Source: Lysobacterales bacterium
GTDB lineage: Bacteria; Pseudomonadota; Gammaproteobacteria; Xanthomonadales; SZUA-36
NCBI GenBank assembly: GCA_009692275.1
Contig: SHZL01000118.1
Location: 1-8,267, forward strand
Direction of reading: 5' to 3'
DNA length: 8,267 nucleotides
In this document: positions 1 through 6,455 of the stretch, one piece after another
Numbering within the stretch: the first letter of the stretch is position 1
How the letters are laid out: each line of letters begins with the position of its first letter
Made by a program: the position numbers and the translations under genes
The notes under the pieces: generated by a model
Databases searched by the model: none
Seen by the model: the letters and a program-made list of their open reading frames with translations, nothing else
Told to the model about the DNA's origin: nothing

Positions 1-344
1 TGCTCCAGGAATTGCGGCATGGTGTAAATGCGGCTCTCAAGCAATACCGGCAGCAAGTACTTGGCGACGATAATCAAGGTGAGCGCTGACATCCATTCGT
101 AGGACGCAATGGCGATGCCCATCACGTACGCGGAGCCGGACATGCCGATGATCTGCTCAGCAGAAATATTGGCTGCAATCAGCGATGCACCGATGGCCCA
201 CCAGGGCAGGGAGCGGCCGGCGAGAAAATAATCCGATGTGTCCTTGTGATGTCCCGCCTTGTCGCGCGACACCCACTGTGCCAGGACCATCAGCACGGCC
301 GCGTATACCAGTACCACTGCAATATCGATGCTATGCAAACCCAT
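1..344 (-). CDS. Sodium/galactose symporter (SGLT family), N-terminal part only
   Basis: Inner-membrane sodium:solute symporter that would bring galactose from periplasm to cytoplasm. The gene runs off the left edge; 114 residues are visible, against roughly 500-550 for the family. The sequence resembles Vibrio vSGLT: WVSRDK at about 24-29, DYFLAGRSLPWWAIGASLIA at 38-57, the TM1 core NISAEQIIGMSG at 59-70 and ASYEWMS at 80-86. From memory of the vSGLT structure, galactose contacts include Gln69, Glu88 and Ser91. The equivalents Gln64, Glu83 and Ser86 are present at the same spacing, which supports galactose over another solute. The start is ATG at 344, with AAGGA at 353-357 eight bases upstream. 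It is the third gene of the galK-galT-symporter operon, 75 bp after the galT stop. The sodium-site residues in later helices are not visible, so substrate is inferred from TM1-TM2 and context. Confidence 0.93.
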   Translation of the reverse strand, partial: MGLHSIDIAVVLVYAAVLMVLAQWVSRDKAGHHKDTSDYFLAGRSLPWWAIGASLIAANISAEQIIGMSGSAYVMGIAIASYEWMSALTLIIVAKYLLPVLLESRIYTMPQFLE

Positions 345-419
345 GATGTTTTTCCTTGAGCGGGTTAAGACGGCCATGCCAGCAGGCCGGACTTGTCCGT
401 ATATTGAGCAAGCGCGTGT
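345..419 (-). other. galT-symporter intercistronic spacer with small inverted repeats
   Basis: This 75-bp spacer lies between the galT stop and the symporter start. It holds the symporter ribosome-binding site and two short inverted repeats: CGGCC/GGCCG (371-375 with 385-389, 9-nt loop) and the near-palindrome CGGACTTGTCCG at 388-399. Neither is followed by a T-run on the minus strand, so neither looks like an intrinsic terminator. They could be mRNA folding elements that tune expression between the enzymes and the transporter, or simply chance GC-rich repeats. I see no convincing separate promoter. Confidence 0.3.
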
Positions 420-1475
420 TCATTCAGCTGCTAGTTGCATGCACGCTTCGCCCAGCCGGGCCGCGGCAGCTTCCGGGGTGAGATCGCGCTGTGGCATGCC
501 CAGCATTTCAAATCCCACCAGGTGTTTGCGCACGCTGGCGGAGCGTAACAGCGGCGGATAGATGTGCGCGTGGTATTGCCACTCCGGGTGGGGCATTCCA
601 TCGCTGGGCCTGGGGTGAAATCCCATGGAGTAAGGCACGGGGGCACCAAACAGGGTGTTATAAGCTCTCAATGTGCGTTTGAAGGCCCGTGCAAAGCCCT
701 GCAGTTCATCCTTGCTCATTTCCTGCGGGCCAGTCATGGCGCGCCGGGGCAGTAGCAGGGTTTCAAACGGCCACACGGCCCAGAAAGGCACCAGCGCGAC
801 GGCATGGTCATTTTCACACACGATGCGACTGCCCTGCGAGATTTCGGCCGCAAGGTAATCCACCAACAATGCACGGCCGCATCCTGCGAAGTAGGTCGCC
901 TGGGAGTGCAATTCCTTGGCAGGCTCGACCGGCACATCGCTGGTGGCCCAGATCTGGGCATGCGGATGCGGATTGCTGCAACCCATCATCTGGCCGCGAT
1001 TCTCAAACACCTGCACATAAGCGATATCGGGCCGCCGGTCGAGCTCGACAAACTGTTCGGTCATGAACGCAAACGCTTGCAGCAGTTCTTCATCGCTCAG
1101 GTCGGACAGATGCTGGTCGTGACGCGCGGTGTAGCACACCACGCGGCAACAGCCATTGAGCGGCGCGGCAACGAACATTGGATCGGCAGCTCCTGCCGCG
1201 AAATCCTCTTGGTCAGAGTCGGCCGAAAGTGCGGAAAAATCATTGTCGAAAGCAAACGGCCCGGTGTACGCCGGGTTGCGTTTTCCGCCGGCCCGCTCGT
1301 TGCCCGGGCACAGGTAGCAGCCGGGGTCATAGGGCTTAAGCACTGGCGGTTCCGGTGTTTCTGCCATTCCCTGCCAGGGGCGTTGCATGCGTTGCGGCGA
1401 TACCAGTACCCAATCACCCGTCAGCAGGTTCTTGCGCTGGTGGGATGTGGTTTGCAGACGCAGGTCTGAGCCCAT
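420..1475 (-). CDS. galT: Galactose-1-phosphate uridylyltransferase
   Basis: Cytoplasmic Leloir-pathway enzyme that exchanges UMP between UDP-glucose and galactose-1-phosphate, giving glucose-1-phosphate and UDP-galactose. The 351-residue product matches the E. coli type (about 348) from end to end: NLLTGDWVLVSPQR at 16-29, zinc-binding CYLC at 53-56, ENRGQMMGCSNPHPHAQIWA at 158-177, WPFETLLLP at 235-243 and YPPLLRSASVRK at 306-317. In the HPH triad at 170-172, His172 is the expected nucleophile that carries UMP; Gln174 matches the conserved Gln after it. The reading frame stays open upstream to 1634 inside galK, but the family begins near MGSDL, so ATG at 1475 is chosen. It lies one base after the galK TAG (TAGCATG), which suggests translational coupling; AAGGGAA at 1488-1494 is a distant ribosome-binding site. 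The stop is TGA at 420-422. No missing key residue is seen. Confidence 0.97.
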   Translation of the reverse strand: MGSDLRLQTTSHQRKNLLTGDWVLVSPQRMQRPWQGMAETPEPPVLKPYDPGCYLCPGNERAGGKRNPAYTGPFAFDNDFSALSADSDQEDFAAGAADPMFVAAPLNGCCRVVCYTARHDQHLSDLSDEELLQAFAFMTEQFVELDRRPDIAYVQVFENRGQMMGCSNPHPHAQIWATSDVPVEPAKELHSQATYFAGCGRALLVDYLAAEISQGSRIVCENDHAVALVPFWAVWPFETLLLPRRAMTGPQEMSKDELQGFARAFKRTLRAYNTLFGAPVPYSMGFHPRPSDGMPHPEWQYHAHIYPPLLRSASVRKHLVGFEMLGMPQRDLTPEAAAARLGEACMQLAAE

Positions 1476-1476
1476 G

Positions 1477-2676
1477 CTAACCCGCCATTCCCTTGCTTGC
1501 CGGATGTTGCGATTCATCCACGCGATTGACGGCCGCGACGGTCCGTACCGGGTGCATCCACGGGATGCTTCCCAGGACCTGGCCGTATTCGCTGCCAATG
1601 ACCTGCATCGCCTCGTCCATCCGGCCAGGCTCAACCAGGTTGATGGTGCAGCCGCCGAAACCGGCGCCCATCATACGCGCACCCAGCACAGCGGGGCAGT
1701 TGCCGGCAATGTCGACCAGTTGATCCAGTTCCGCGCAACTGACGGCATAATCGTCGCGCAGGCTGGCATGGGAATCGTTTAGCAACAGACCGAGTTGCCG
1801 CGTGTCCGAGTTGCGTAGTGCGCGGGCGGCCTGGTGAACGCGGTGATTCTCACTGACGACGTGCCGCGCTCGCTGAAACAGCGTGTTTTCGAGCCTGTGC
1901 TGGTGTTCCACCAGTTGCTTCAGGCTCAACTCAGCCAGCGACTGGAGGCCTGGAAACACGTCGCTCAGCGCCGTGACTGCCGCGGCGCATTGCGCTTTGC
2001 GGGTATTGTATTCACTGCTGCGCAACTGGCGTTTCACGCCACTGTTGACGACCAGGAACTGTGCTGCTTCGGGCAGGGGGATAGGTTCAAATTCCAGCGA
2101 AGTGCAGTTGAGCAGCATGGCCTGCTGTTGCGCTCCAAGGGCAATGGCGTACTGGTCCATGATGCCGCACTTCACGCCGACAAACTCGACTTCTGCCCGC
2201 TGGCAGATGCGGGCAACACTGCTGCGTTCGCGCTCCGTTCCTGCCCGGTCCAGCAACAGCCAGGCCAGCACAGTCTCCAGCGATGCCGAAGAACTCAGGC
2301 CGCCGCCAAGAGGAATTGTACCGGCAATCAGCACATCACAACCGGCCAGCTCGACACCTTCGTCCTGCAAAGCCCAGGCCACGGCTTTTACGTACTCAAT
2401 GGCATCACCGGGCCGGCCTTTTTCCAGCGCGTTAAGGGCAATGTCATAAGTGCGGTTTTCATGGTGCAAATGCACGCGCAGGAGGCCATCTGTCCTTGGC
2501 GCCATGGCTGCAAAAGTGCCAAGATCAACCGGAGCGGGCAGCACCCAGCCACCGTTGTAGTCGGTATGTTCACCGATAATGTTGATGCGGCCCGGGGCCT
2601 GGAACAGGCGCGGGGTTCCGGCAAACATGCGGGCAAACTCTGTGCGCACGAATTCCGGGCCCGATTCGTATTTCAT
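1477..2676 (-). CDS. galK: Galactokinase
   Basis: Cytoplasmic GHMP-family kinase that phosphorylates galactose at C1 with ATP, the first committed Leloir step. The product has 399 residues, close to the usual 380-400. Family motifs are in order: GRINIIGEHTDYNGG at 29-43 (sugar binding; Arg30, Glu36, His37 and Asp39), the ATP-binding PLGGGLSSSASLE at 122-134, CGIMDQ at 170-175 with the probable catalytic base Asp174, and the C-terminal MMGAGFGGC at 335-343. The start at 2676 is supported by AGGAG at 2685-2689, eight bases upstream. It is the first gene of the minus-strand operon galK-galT-symporter and is divergent from the AraC-family gene. A candidate activator-dependent promoter lies at 2703-2732. 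Glucose-4-epimerase (galE) and mutarotase (galM), which would complete the pathway, are not in this window. Confidence 0.97.
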   Translation of the reverse strand: MKYESGPEFVRTEFARMFAGTPRLFQAPGRINIIGEHTDYNGGWVLPAPVDLGTFAAMAPRTDGLLRVHLHHENRTYDIALNALEKGRPGDAIEYVKAVAWALQDEGVELAGCDVLIAGTIPLGGGLSSSASLETVLAWLLLDRAGTERERSSVARICQRAEVEFVGVKCGIMDQYAIALGAQQQAMLLNCTSLEFEPIPLPEAAQFLVVNSGVKRQLRSSEYNTRKAQCAAAVTALSDVFPGLQSLAELSLKQLVEHQHRLENTLFQRARHVVSENHRVHQAARALRNSDTRQLGLLLNDSHASLRDDYAVSCAELDQLVDIAGNCPAVLGARMMGAGFGGCTINLVEPGRMDEAMQVIGSEYGQVLGSIPWMHPVRTVAAVNRVDESQHPASKGMAG

Positions 2677-2684
2677 GCAGGGCG

Positions 2685-2689
2685 CTCCT
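2685..2689 (-). promoter_or_regulatory. galK ribosome-binding site
   Basis: AGGAG on the minus strand with an 8-nt spacer to the galK ATG at 2676. It is a clear Shine-Dalgarno match and fixes the galK start. With the predicted transcription start near 2696, the leader would be only about 20 nt long. Confidence 0.75.
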
Positions 2690-2702
2690 GTAAATTCTTC
2701 CT

Positions 2703-2732
2703 ATCTTATTAATGTATTTACCCTTATGAAAA
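2703..2732 (-). promoter_or_regulatory. Candidate galK operon promoter
   Basis: On the minus strand, TTTTCA at 2732-2727 (4 of 6 with TTGACA) and TAAGAT at 2708-2703 (4 of 6 with TATAAT) are separated by 18 bp. The weak -35 and long spacer fit an activator-dependent promoter. The -35 starts on the last T of the promoter-proximal TCCAT box of the candidate operator, the overlap typical of class-II AraC-type activation. Transcription would start near 2696. This is a prediction from pattern only; another -10 in this AT-rich stretch (for example TACATT just upstream) is possible. Confidence 0.5.
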
Positions 2733-2756
2733 TGGACTTTGCGGCTATGAAATGGA
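2732..2756 (-). promoter_or_regulatory. Candidate AraC-type operator upstream of galK
   Basis: Read on the minus strand, two TCCAT boxes (2756-2752 and 2736-2732) lie in direct repeat 20 bp apart. On the plus strand the extended half-sites read TATGAAAATGGA (2725-2736) and TATGAAATGGA (2746-2756), so the repeat exceeds the five-base core. AGCCGCAA lies between the boxes. The same arrangement, TCCAT-N5-AGYCGYAA-N2-TCCAT, recurs before the receptor gene at 3761-3785. Direct half-sites about two helical turns apart, the proximal one abutting the -35, are what dimeric AraC-family activators bind (araI1-I2 is the model). Binding by the product of 2820-3713 is inferred. Confidence 0.6.
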
Positions 2757-2819
2757 TATTCTTACGATTGGCCGCTAAATCATGCAATCTAACCACGCAA
2801 ATCGGGGCTTTGTTCGCTT

Positions 2820-3713
2820 ATGCAACAGCCACAACTCAGAGAGGGGTTCGCCGGGCAGGATATGTACGTCATTCCGCGCCCCGTGCTGGCTAGCGCCAAT
2901 CGCCATCCCCTGTTTCGTTCGCTCTATCCCACCGATATTGGCTGGTACCCCAGGGCCCGTTACCACTACCGCGACCGCCCCGGCGGTGCGCGCCAGGACC
3001 ACCTGATGCTGTGCGTGGCTGGCAACGGCTACGTGGTGGTGAACGGGCGGAAAAATCACCTGCAGGCAGGCCAATTGCTCATCATCCCGAGGAACGCACC
3101 ACATACCTATTGGGCTGGGGATGATGCGCCATGGTCGATTTACTGGATGCACTTCCTCGGGGACGAGGCGGACTACTACGTGGAGCGGATTCCCGGTCCC
3201 GGCCAACCCATACCGGCAGACTCCGCAACCCAACTGGAAGCCGTGCGCCTGTTCCGCGATTGCCTCGATACGCTGGAAACAGGCTACGCCCTGCCCACGC
3301 TGATCTATGCCGCGCAGTCGGCACGGCACATTCTGTCCTTGCTGCTGTTTCGCAACCCTGCTTTTCCGCTGGAACAGAAAGCAGAAAATCGCCAGCAGTT
3401 ACTGGAAAGCACGCTGGAACTCATGCGGAACCGCCTGGTGGATTCCATAGGCCTGGATGAATTTGCCCGCCATGCCGGGCTCTCCGTCAGTCATTTTTCC
3501 GCGCTGTTTCGTGATCAGACCGGGCAATCGCCCATGGCCTACTTCACCCAGTTGAAGATTCGCAAAGCCTGCCGCCTGCTGGATCTGAGCCCCAAACCGG
3601 TCAAGGTCGTCGCCATCGAGACCGGTTACTCTGATCCGTATTATTTTTCCCGGGTATTCAAGAAAGTCATGGGAATTTCGCCCGAACGATACCGCACCAT
3701 CAAAAAGGGTTGA
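2820..3713 (+). CDS. AraC-family transcriptional regulator, probably controls galactose use
   Basis: DNA-binding regulator of 297 residues, the usual size for sugar-responsive AraC proteins. The N-terminal half has a cupin-like ligand-binding region at about 40-115, including VAGNGYVVVNGRKNHLQAGQ (66-85) followed by LLIIPRNAPHTYW (86-98), as in the AraC arm/barrel. The C-terminal half carries two helix-turn-helix units: DEFARHAGLSVSHFSALFRD at about 213-232, and VAIETGYSDPYYFSRVFKK at 264-282 followed by GISPERYR (285-292). ATG 2820 is the first start after an in-frame stop at 2790; it has no clear Shine-Dalgarno, and an internal Met at 2862 is an alternative that would remove only a non-conserved tip. 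The gene is divergent from galK (143-bp gap) and upstream of the receptor gene in the same direction. The matching candidate operators on both sides suggest it activates both units. The effector is not known from the sequence; galactose or a derivative is the natural guess. Confidence 0.93.
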   Translation: MQQPQLREGFAGQDMYVIPRPVLASANRHPLFRSLYPTDIGWYPRARYHYRDRPGGARQDHLMLCVAGNGYVVVNGRKNHLQAGQLLIIPRNAPHTYWAGDDAPWSIYWMHFLGDEADYYVERIPGPGQPIPADSATQLEAVRLFRDCLDTLETGYALPTLIYAAQSARHILSLLLFRNPAFPLEQKAENRQQLLESTLELMRNRLVDSIGLDEFARHAGLSVSHFSALFRDQTGQSPMAYFTQLKIRKACRLLDLSPKPVKVVAIETGYSDPYYFSRVFKKVMGISPERYRTIKKG

Positions 3714-3760
3714 ATGACCAGGTGGTACTGGCAGAAAAATGTAAAATTATCGTAGTATTG

Positions 3761-3785
3761 TCCATCATCCAGTCGTAACATCCAT
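3761..3785 (+). promoter_or_regulatory. Candidate AraC-type operator upstream of the TonB-dependent receptor gene
   Basis: TCCAT at 3761-3765 and again at 3781-3785, exactly 20 bp apart, with AGTCGTAA between them at 3771-3778. The galK-side element has AGCCGCAA at the same offset; the only differences in that octamer are two C/T changes. Identity also extends a little upstream (GTA..A.T before the first box). The positions between and beyond these blocks are not conserved, which argues for a protein-contact pattern rather than a recent duplication. Confidence 0.55.
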
Positions 3786-3814
3786 TGAGCGCATTGCAAA
3801 CGACATGAGACTAT
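3785..3814 (+). promoter_or_regulatory. Candidate promoter of the TonB-dependent receptor gene
   Basis: TTGAGC at 3785-3790 (4 of 6 with TTGACA), an 18-bp spacer, then GACTAT at 3809-3814 (a weak -10 that keeps the conserved A2 and T6). The -35 begins on the last T of the second TCCAT box, the same register as at galK. Transcription would start near 3821 and leave a leader of about 80 nt. The weak -10 fits activator dependence but also makes the call uncertain. Confidence 0.42.
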
Positions 3815-3834
3815 CGACACTATCAGTCAAAAAC

Positions 3835-3871
3835 CCGGAAGTCTTTCGGAAGAAAAAAGCGGCGCACCGCT
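3835..3871 (+). other. Two small hairpins in the receptor mRNA leader
   Basis: CCGGAA/TTTCGG (3835-3840 with 3844-3849, one G-U pair, 3-nt loop) and AGCGG/CCGCT (3858-3862 with 3867-3871, loop CGCA) lie in tandem in the predicted leader, joined by an A-rich linker. No T-run follows, so they are not intrinsic terminators. They may shape leader structure or mRNA stability; no known riboswitch class is recognised. The receptor ribosome-binding site, AGGG at 3891-3894, is downstream and unpaired in this simple fold. Confidence 0.3.
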
Positions 3872-3902
3872 AACAAACCAGCAACGTTACAGGGTTAATC
3901 CT

Positions 3903-6380
3903 ATGAAAATGGCACAGTCCGTCACCAAGGTTCCGCTGCTTGATGCCCTCGAAAATGTCAATGCCACGAACGCTGCCCGCAACCGCTACGCGGTCTCCGG
4001 CCTGGCCGGCGCCATTCTGGCGGCCCTTTATCCCCTCGCTCCGCTTATGGCACAAACCGAGGCGAGTGGCGGTGATGGCGAGCTGGAAACCATTACGGTA
4101 ACCGCCAGCAAGCGCAGTATGAATCTGCAGGACCTACCCCAGAGCATTACGGCGTTCACTACTGCCGACATTCAAAAAAATGCCTTCAAGAACATGGCGG
4201 ATTATACTCGCGCCCTGCCCAGCGTCACTCTCATCAATCCCCGGCCCGGACATAACGAGCTGAGTTTCCGGGGAATTTCGACCGGCACCGGCGAATATCG
4301 CCTCGACAGCCAGGTCGCGGTATACCTGGATGAACAGCCCATCACGACCATTTCGCAGCAAGTCAGCCCCTACATGGTGGATATTGAGCGGGTGGAATCG
4401 CTGCCCGGCCCTCAGGGCACCCTGTTTGGCTCAAGTTCGCAGACGGGTACCCTGCGCATCATTACCAACAAACCCGACACGGAGGCTTTTTTCGGGCAGG
4501 TGTTTGGTGAAGCCCGGTTTACTCACGGTGGTGATCCTGGTTACGAAGTAAACGGCATCCTCAATATTCCCATGGCTGACAACAAGATGGCCTTGCGTCT
4601 CGTGGCTTATGCCATTGGGGATGGCGGCTGGGTAGACAACGTGTACAGCGAAAGCCTGGCCAATGGCCAGTACGCAGGTCCTGACTATGCGGGTCCTTTT
4701 AATAATGAAGAATTCGTTGAAGACAATTTCAACGTCTCGGATTTATACGGTGGGCGCGCTTCCCTTAAGCTGGACCTCTCGGACAATCTCGAAGTCCTGG
4801 CCCAGTTCATCACCGAGGATCTAACTACCAACGGCTCCTGGGACGTCGACCCTTACCTGGGTAAGACCAAGACCAACAAGTTTCTGGATGAATTCACGGC
4901 CGACAACTGGTGGCAGGCAGCCTTGACCATCACCGCCGATGTGGGTTTTGCCTCGCTGGTGTCCAATACGGCCTATTTCAGCCGCGACATCACGTATGAA
5001 TGGGACAACATGACCTACGGCCAGTGGAAAGACAGTTACTGGGGCTATTACTACGGCTTTGATCTCTATAACACGCAGTACACGCCCAATTATAATTTTA
5101 ATGACCAGAAGCAAACACGTTTCTCGCAGGAAATCCGCATAACCTCCACCGGCGACAGCCGTTTCCAGTGGATGGCAGGCTTTTTCTACGAAGATGTTTA
5201 CGACACCTGGCTGTACGGCGCCGAAAATCCCGACCTGATGTCCACGATTGCCTGGGAAGCGGCGAATTATTACGCCTATTACGATAAGTATGTACTCGGT
5301 TATGACGTGGACTATCCGCTGGCGCCAACGACCTACGGCTACACCGAGCGTTTGAAGCGGACCATCAAGCAGACCGCGTTTTTTGGTGAGATGAGCTATA
5401 ACTTTACTGAACAGTGGTCGGCAACGGTTGGCGCTCGCTGGTTCCAGTACGATCGTGACCAGTACGACCAGTATCAGTTCCCGCAGGGCCTGCCACCGGC
5501 CGGGAGTGGTGATACCGACGGTGCCTATTCATCGAGTGGCAAAGAAAGCGACACGATCTTCAAGTTCAGCACCCAGTACAATTTTACCGATACCAACATG
5601 GTGTATGCCCTGTTCAGCCAGGGTTTCCGCCTGGGTGGTTTTAATAGCCTGCGTGCCGCCAATACCGGCTTGGTTCCTCTCAAGTACAAGCCCGACACCA
5701 TGGACAACTTCGAAGTCGGCATGAAGAGCGAATGGCTGGACAACACCCTGTTATTCAATATCGATTTCTTCCTGATGAAGTGGGATGACATCCAGGTGAA
5801 TTCGGGCAGTGTGGACGGCGCCTGGTGGCTGAACGGCACTTATAATGGCAAAACAGCCGAACAAATCGGTGTTGAATTGAACACCACCTGGTTCGTTACC
5901 GAGTCCTTCCAGTTTCAGGGCAGCATGACACTGACCAATCCTGAATTTACCGAAACCTTTACGGAGATCAATGGTGATGTTGTGCCCAAGGGCACGACCA
6001 TGCCGATTTCTCCAGAACAGGTGTTCTGGGTTGCGCTGGAATATGACTTTGATCAGTGGCATCCCCTTGGCGGAGACCTGTGGGTGCGTTATGACCAGAA
6101 CTACACCAGCGGTAAGTGGAACAGCCTGGGCAATGCGATTGATGAAAACCCGGATGGCCGCATGGATTCATTCTCATTAGCCAACTTCCAGGTCGGCCTG
6201 GATTTGCCCACTCAGTGGAACATCACCTTTTTCATCCGCAACGTGTGGAATGAATATGCCCAGAGCTCGCTCAGTAGTTCCGATTACCAGGCGGAATGGT
6301 TCGGTAACCCCGCATTTCAGCACTATCGTACCTATATGCCACCCAGGACCATTGGTTTTAACTTCCGCAAGACGTTCTGA
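3903..6380 (+). CDS. TonB-dependent outer-membrane receptor, possibly for a galactose-containing ligand
   Basis: Outer-membrane active transporter of 825 residues, energised by TonB-ExbBD. The N-terminus is a long signal peptide: an extended polar n-region (1-30), a hydrophobic core (about 31-49) and probable cleavage after PLMA at 50. A TonB box, LETITVTA, follows at 61-68. The plug spans about 75-192, with LPQSITAFTTADI at 78-90, SFRGIST at 121-127, VAVYLDEQPI at 138-147 and GPQGTLFGSSSQTGTLRIIT at 169-188. The 22-strand barrel fills the rest and ends in a terminal Phe (TIGFNFRKTF), the BAM recognition feature. ATG 3903 has AGGG eight bases upstream; ATG 3909 is an alternative. There is no SusD partner, as usual in proteobacteria. 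Two predicted extracellular stretches (about 370-399 and 453-475) are very rich in Tyr and Trp, consistent with stacking against sugars. Substrate is inferred from gal neighbours and the shared candidate operator; siderophore or other uptake is not excluded. Confidence 0.95.
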   Translation: MKMAQSVTKVPLLDALENVNATNAARNRYAVSGLAGAILAALYPLAPLMAQTEASGGDGELETITVTASKRSMNLQDLPQSITAFTTADIQKNAFKNMADYTRALPSVTLINPRPGHNELSFRGISTGTGEYRLDSQVAVYLDEQPITTISQQVSPYMVDIERVESLPGPQGTLFGSSSQTGTLRIITNKPDTEAFFGQVFGEARFTHGGDPGYEVNGILNIPMADNKMALRLVAYAIGDGGWVDNVYSESLANGQYAGPDYAGPFNNEEFVEDNFNVSDLYGGRASLKLDLSDNLEVLAQFITEDLTTNGSWDVDPYLGKTKTNKFLDEFTADNWWQAALTITADVGFASLVSNTAYFSRDITYEWDNMTYGQWKDSYWGYYYGFDLYNTQYTPNYNFNDQKQTRFSQEIRITSTGDSRFQWMAGFFYEDVYDTWLYGAENPDLMSTIAWEAANYYAYYDKYVLGYDVDYPLAPTTYGYTERLKRTIKQTAFFGEMSYNFTEQWSATVGARWFQYDRDQYDQYQFPQGLPPAGSGDTDGAYSSSGKESDTIFKFSTQYNFTDTNMVYALFSQGFRLGGFNSLRAANTGLVPLKYKPDTMDNFEVGMKSEWLDNTLLFNIDFFLMKWDDIQVNSGSVDGAWWLNGTYNGKTAEQIGVELNTTWFVTESFQFQGSMTLTNPEFTETFTEINGDVVPKGTTMPISPEQVFWVALEYDFDQWHPLGGDLWVRYDQNYTSGKWNSLGNAIDENPDGRMDSFSLANFQVGLDLPTQWNITFFIRNVWNEYAQSSLSSSDYQAEWFGNPAFQHYRTYMPPRTIGFNFRKTF

Positions 6381-6390
6381 GTTCCGCTGG

Positions 6391-6415
6391 CTGGCCTTGT
6401 ACCGTACAAGGCCAG
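6391..6415 (+). terminator. Perfect 11-bp hairpin after the receptor gene (terminator or mRNA-processing element)
   Basis: CTGGCCTTGTA at 6391-6401 pairs perfectly with TACAAGGCCAG at 6405-6415 around a CCG loop, starting 10 nt after the receptor stop. No T-run follows on the plus strand, nor an A-run before it for the minus strand, so it is not a canonical intrinsic terminator. A more likely role is a 3' stabiliser of the receptor mRNA or a partial terminator that lowers expression of the downstream gene. The stem is too exact to be likely by chance in 75 bp. Confidence 0.55.
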
Positions 6416-6455
6416 GCAGGCACACCCGCACTCCTTATCTGACACTCCCGGCCTT

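Noticed and set aside
804..1469. Plus-strand open frame of 221 codons opposite galT
   Set aside because: Antisense to a complete galT; long antisense frames are common in GC-rich coding DNA, and the translation shows no recognisable domain.
1476..1634. N-terminal extension of galT by 53 codons to ATG 1634
   Set aside because: The extension overlaps the galK coding sequence, has low-complexity composition and is absent from the GalT family; ATG 1475 matches the family start.
1834..2712. Plus-strand open frame of 292 codons opposite galK
   Set aside because: It is the antisense shadow of a well-supported galK with all kinase motifs; its translation shows no family motif and it has no ribosome-binding site.
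2741..2775. GCGGC...GCCGC inverted repeat in the galK-regulator gap as a possible dyad operator
   Set aside because: Arms are only 5 bp with a 25-bp loop, and the left arm is part of the conserved inner octamer of the direct-repeat element, which explains the region better.
3714..3760. Terminator for the AraC-family gene
   Set aside because: No GC-rich stem with a T-run is present; the CCAG/CTGG repeat after the stop has only a 4-bp stem.
3831..3858. Hairpin followed by T-run on the minus strand (intrinsic terminator for a leftward transcript)
   Set aside because: Read leftward the stem has an A-C mismatch, and no minus-strand gene lies upstream to be terminated.
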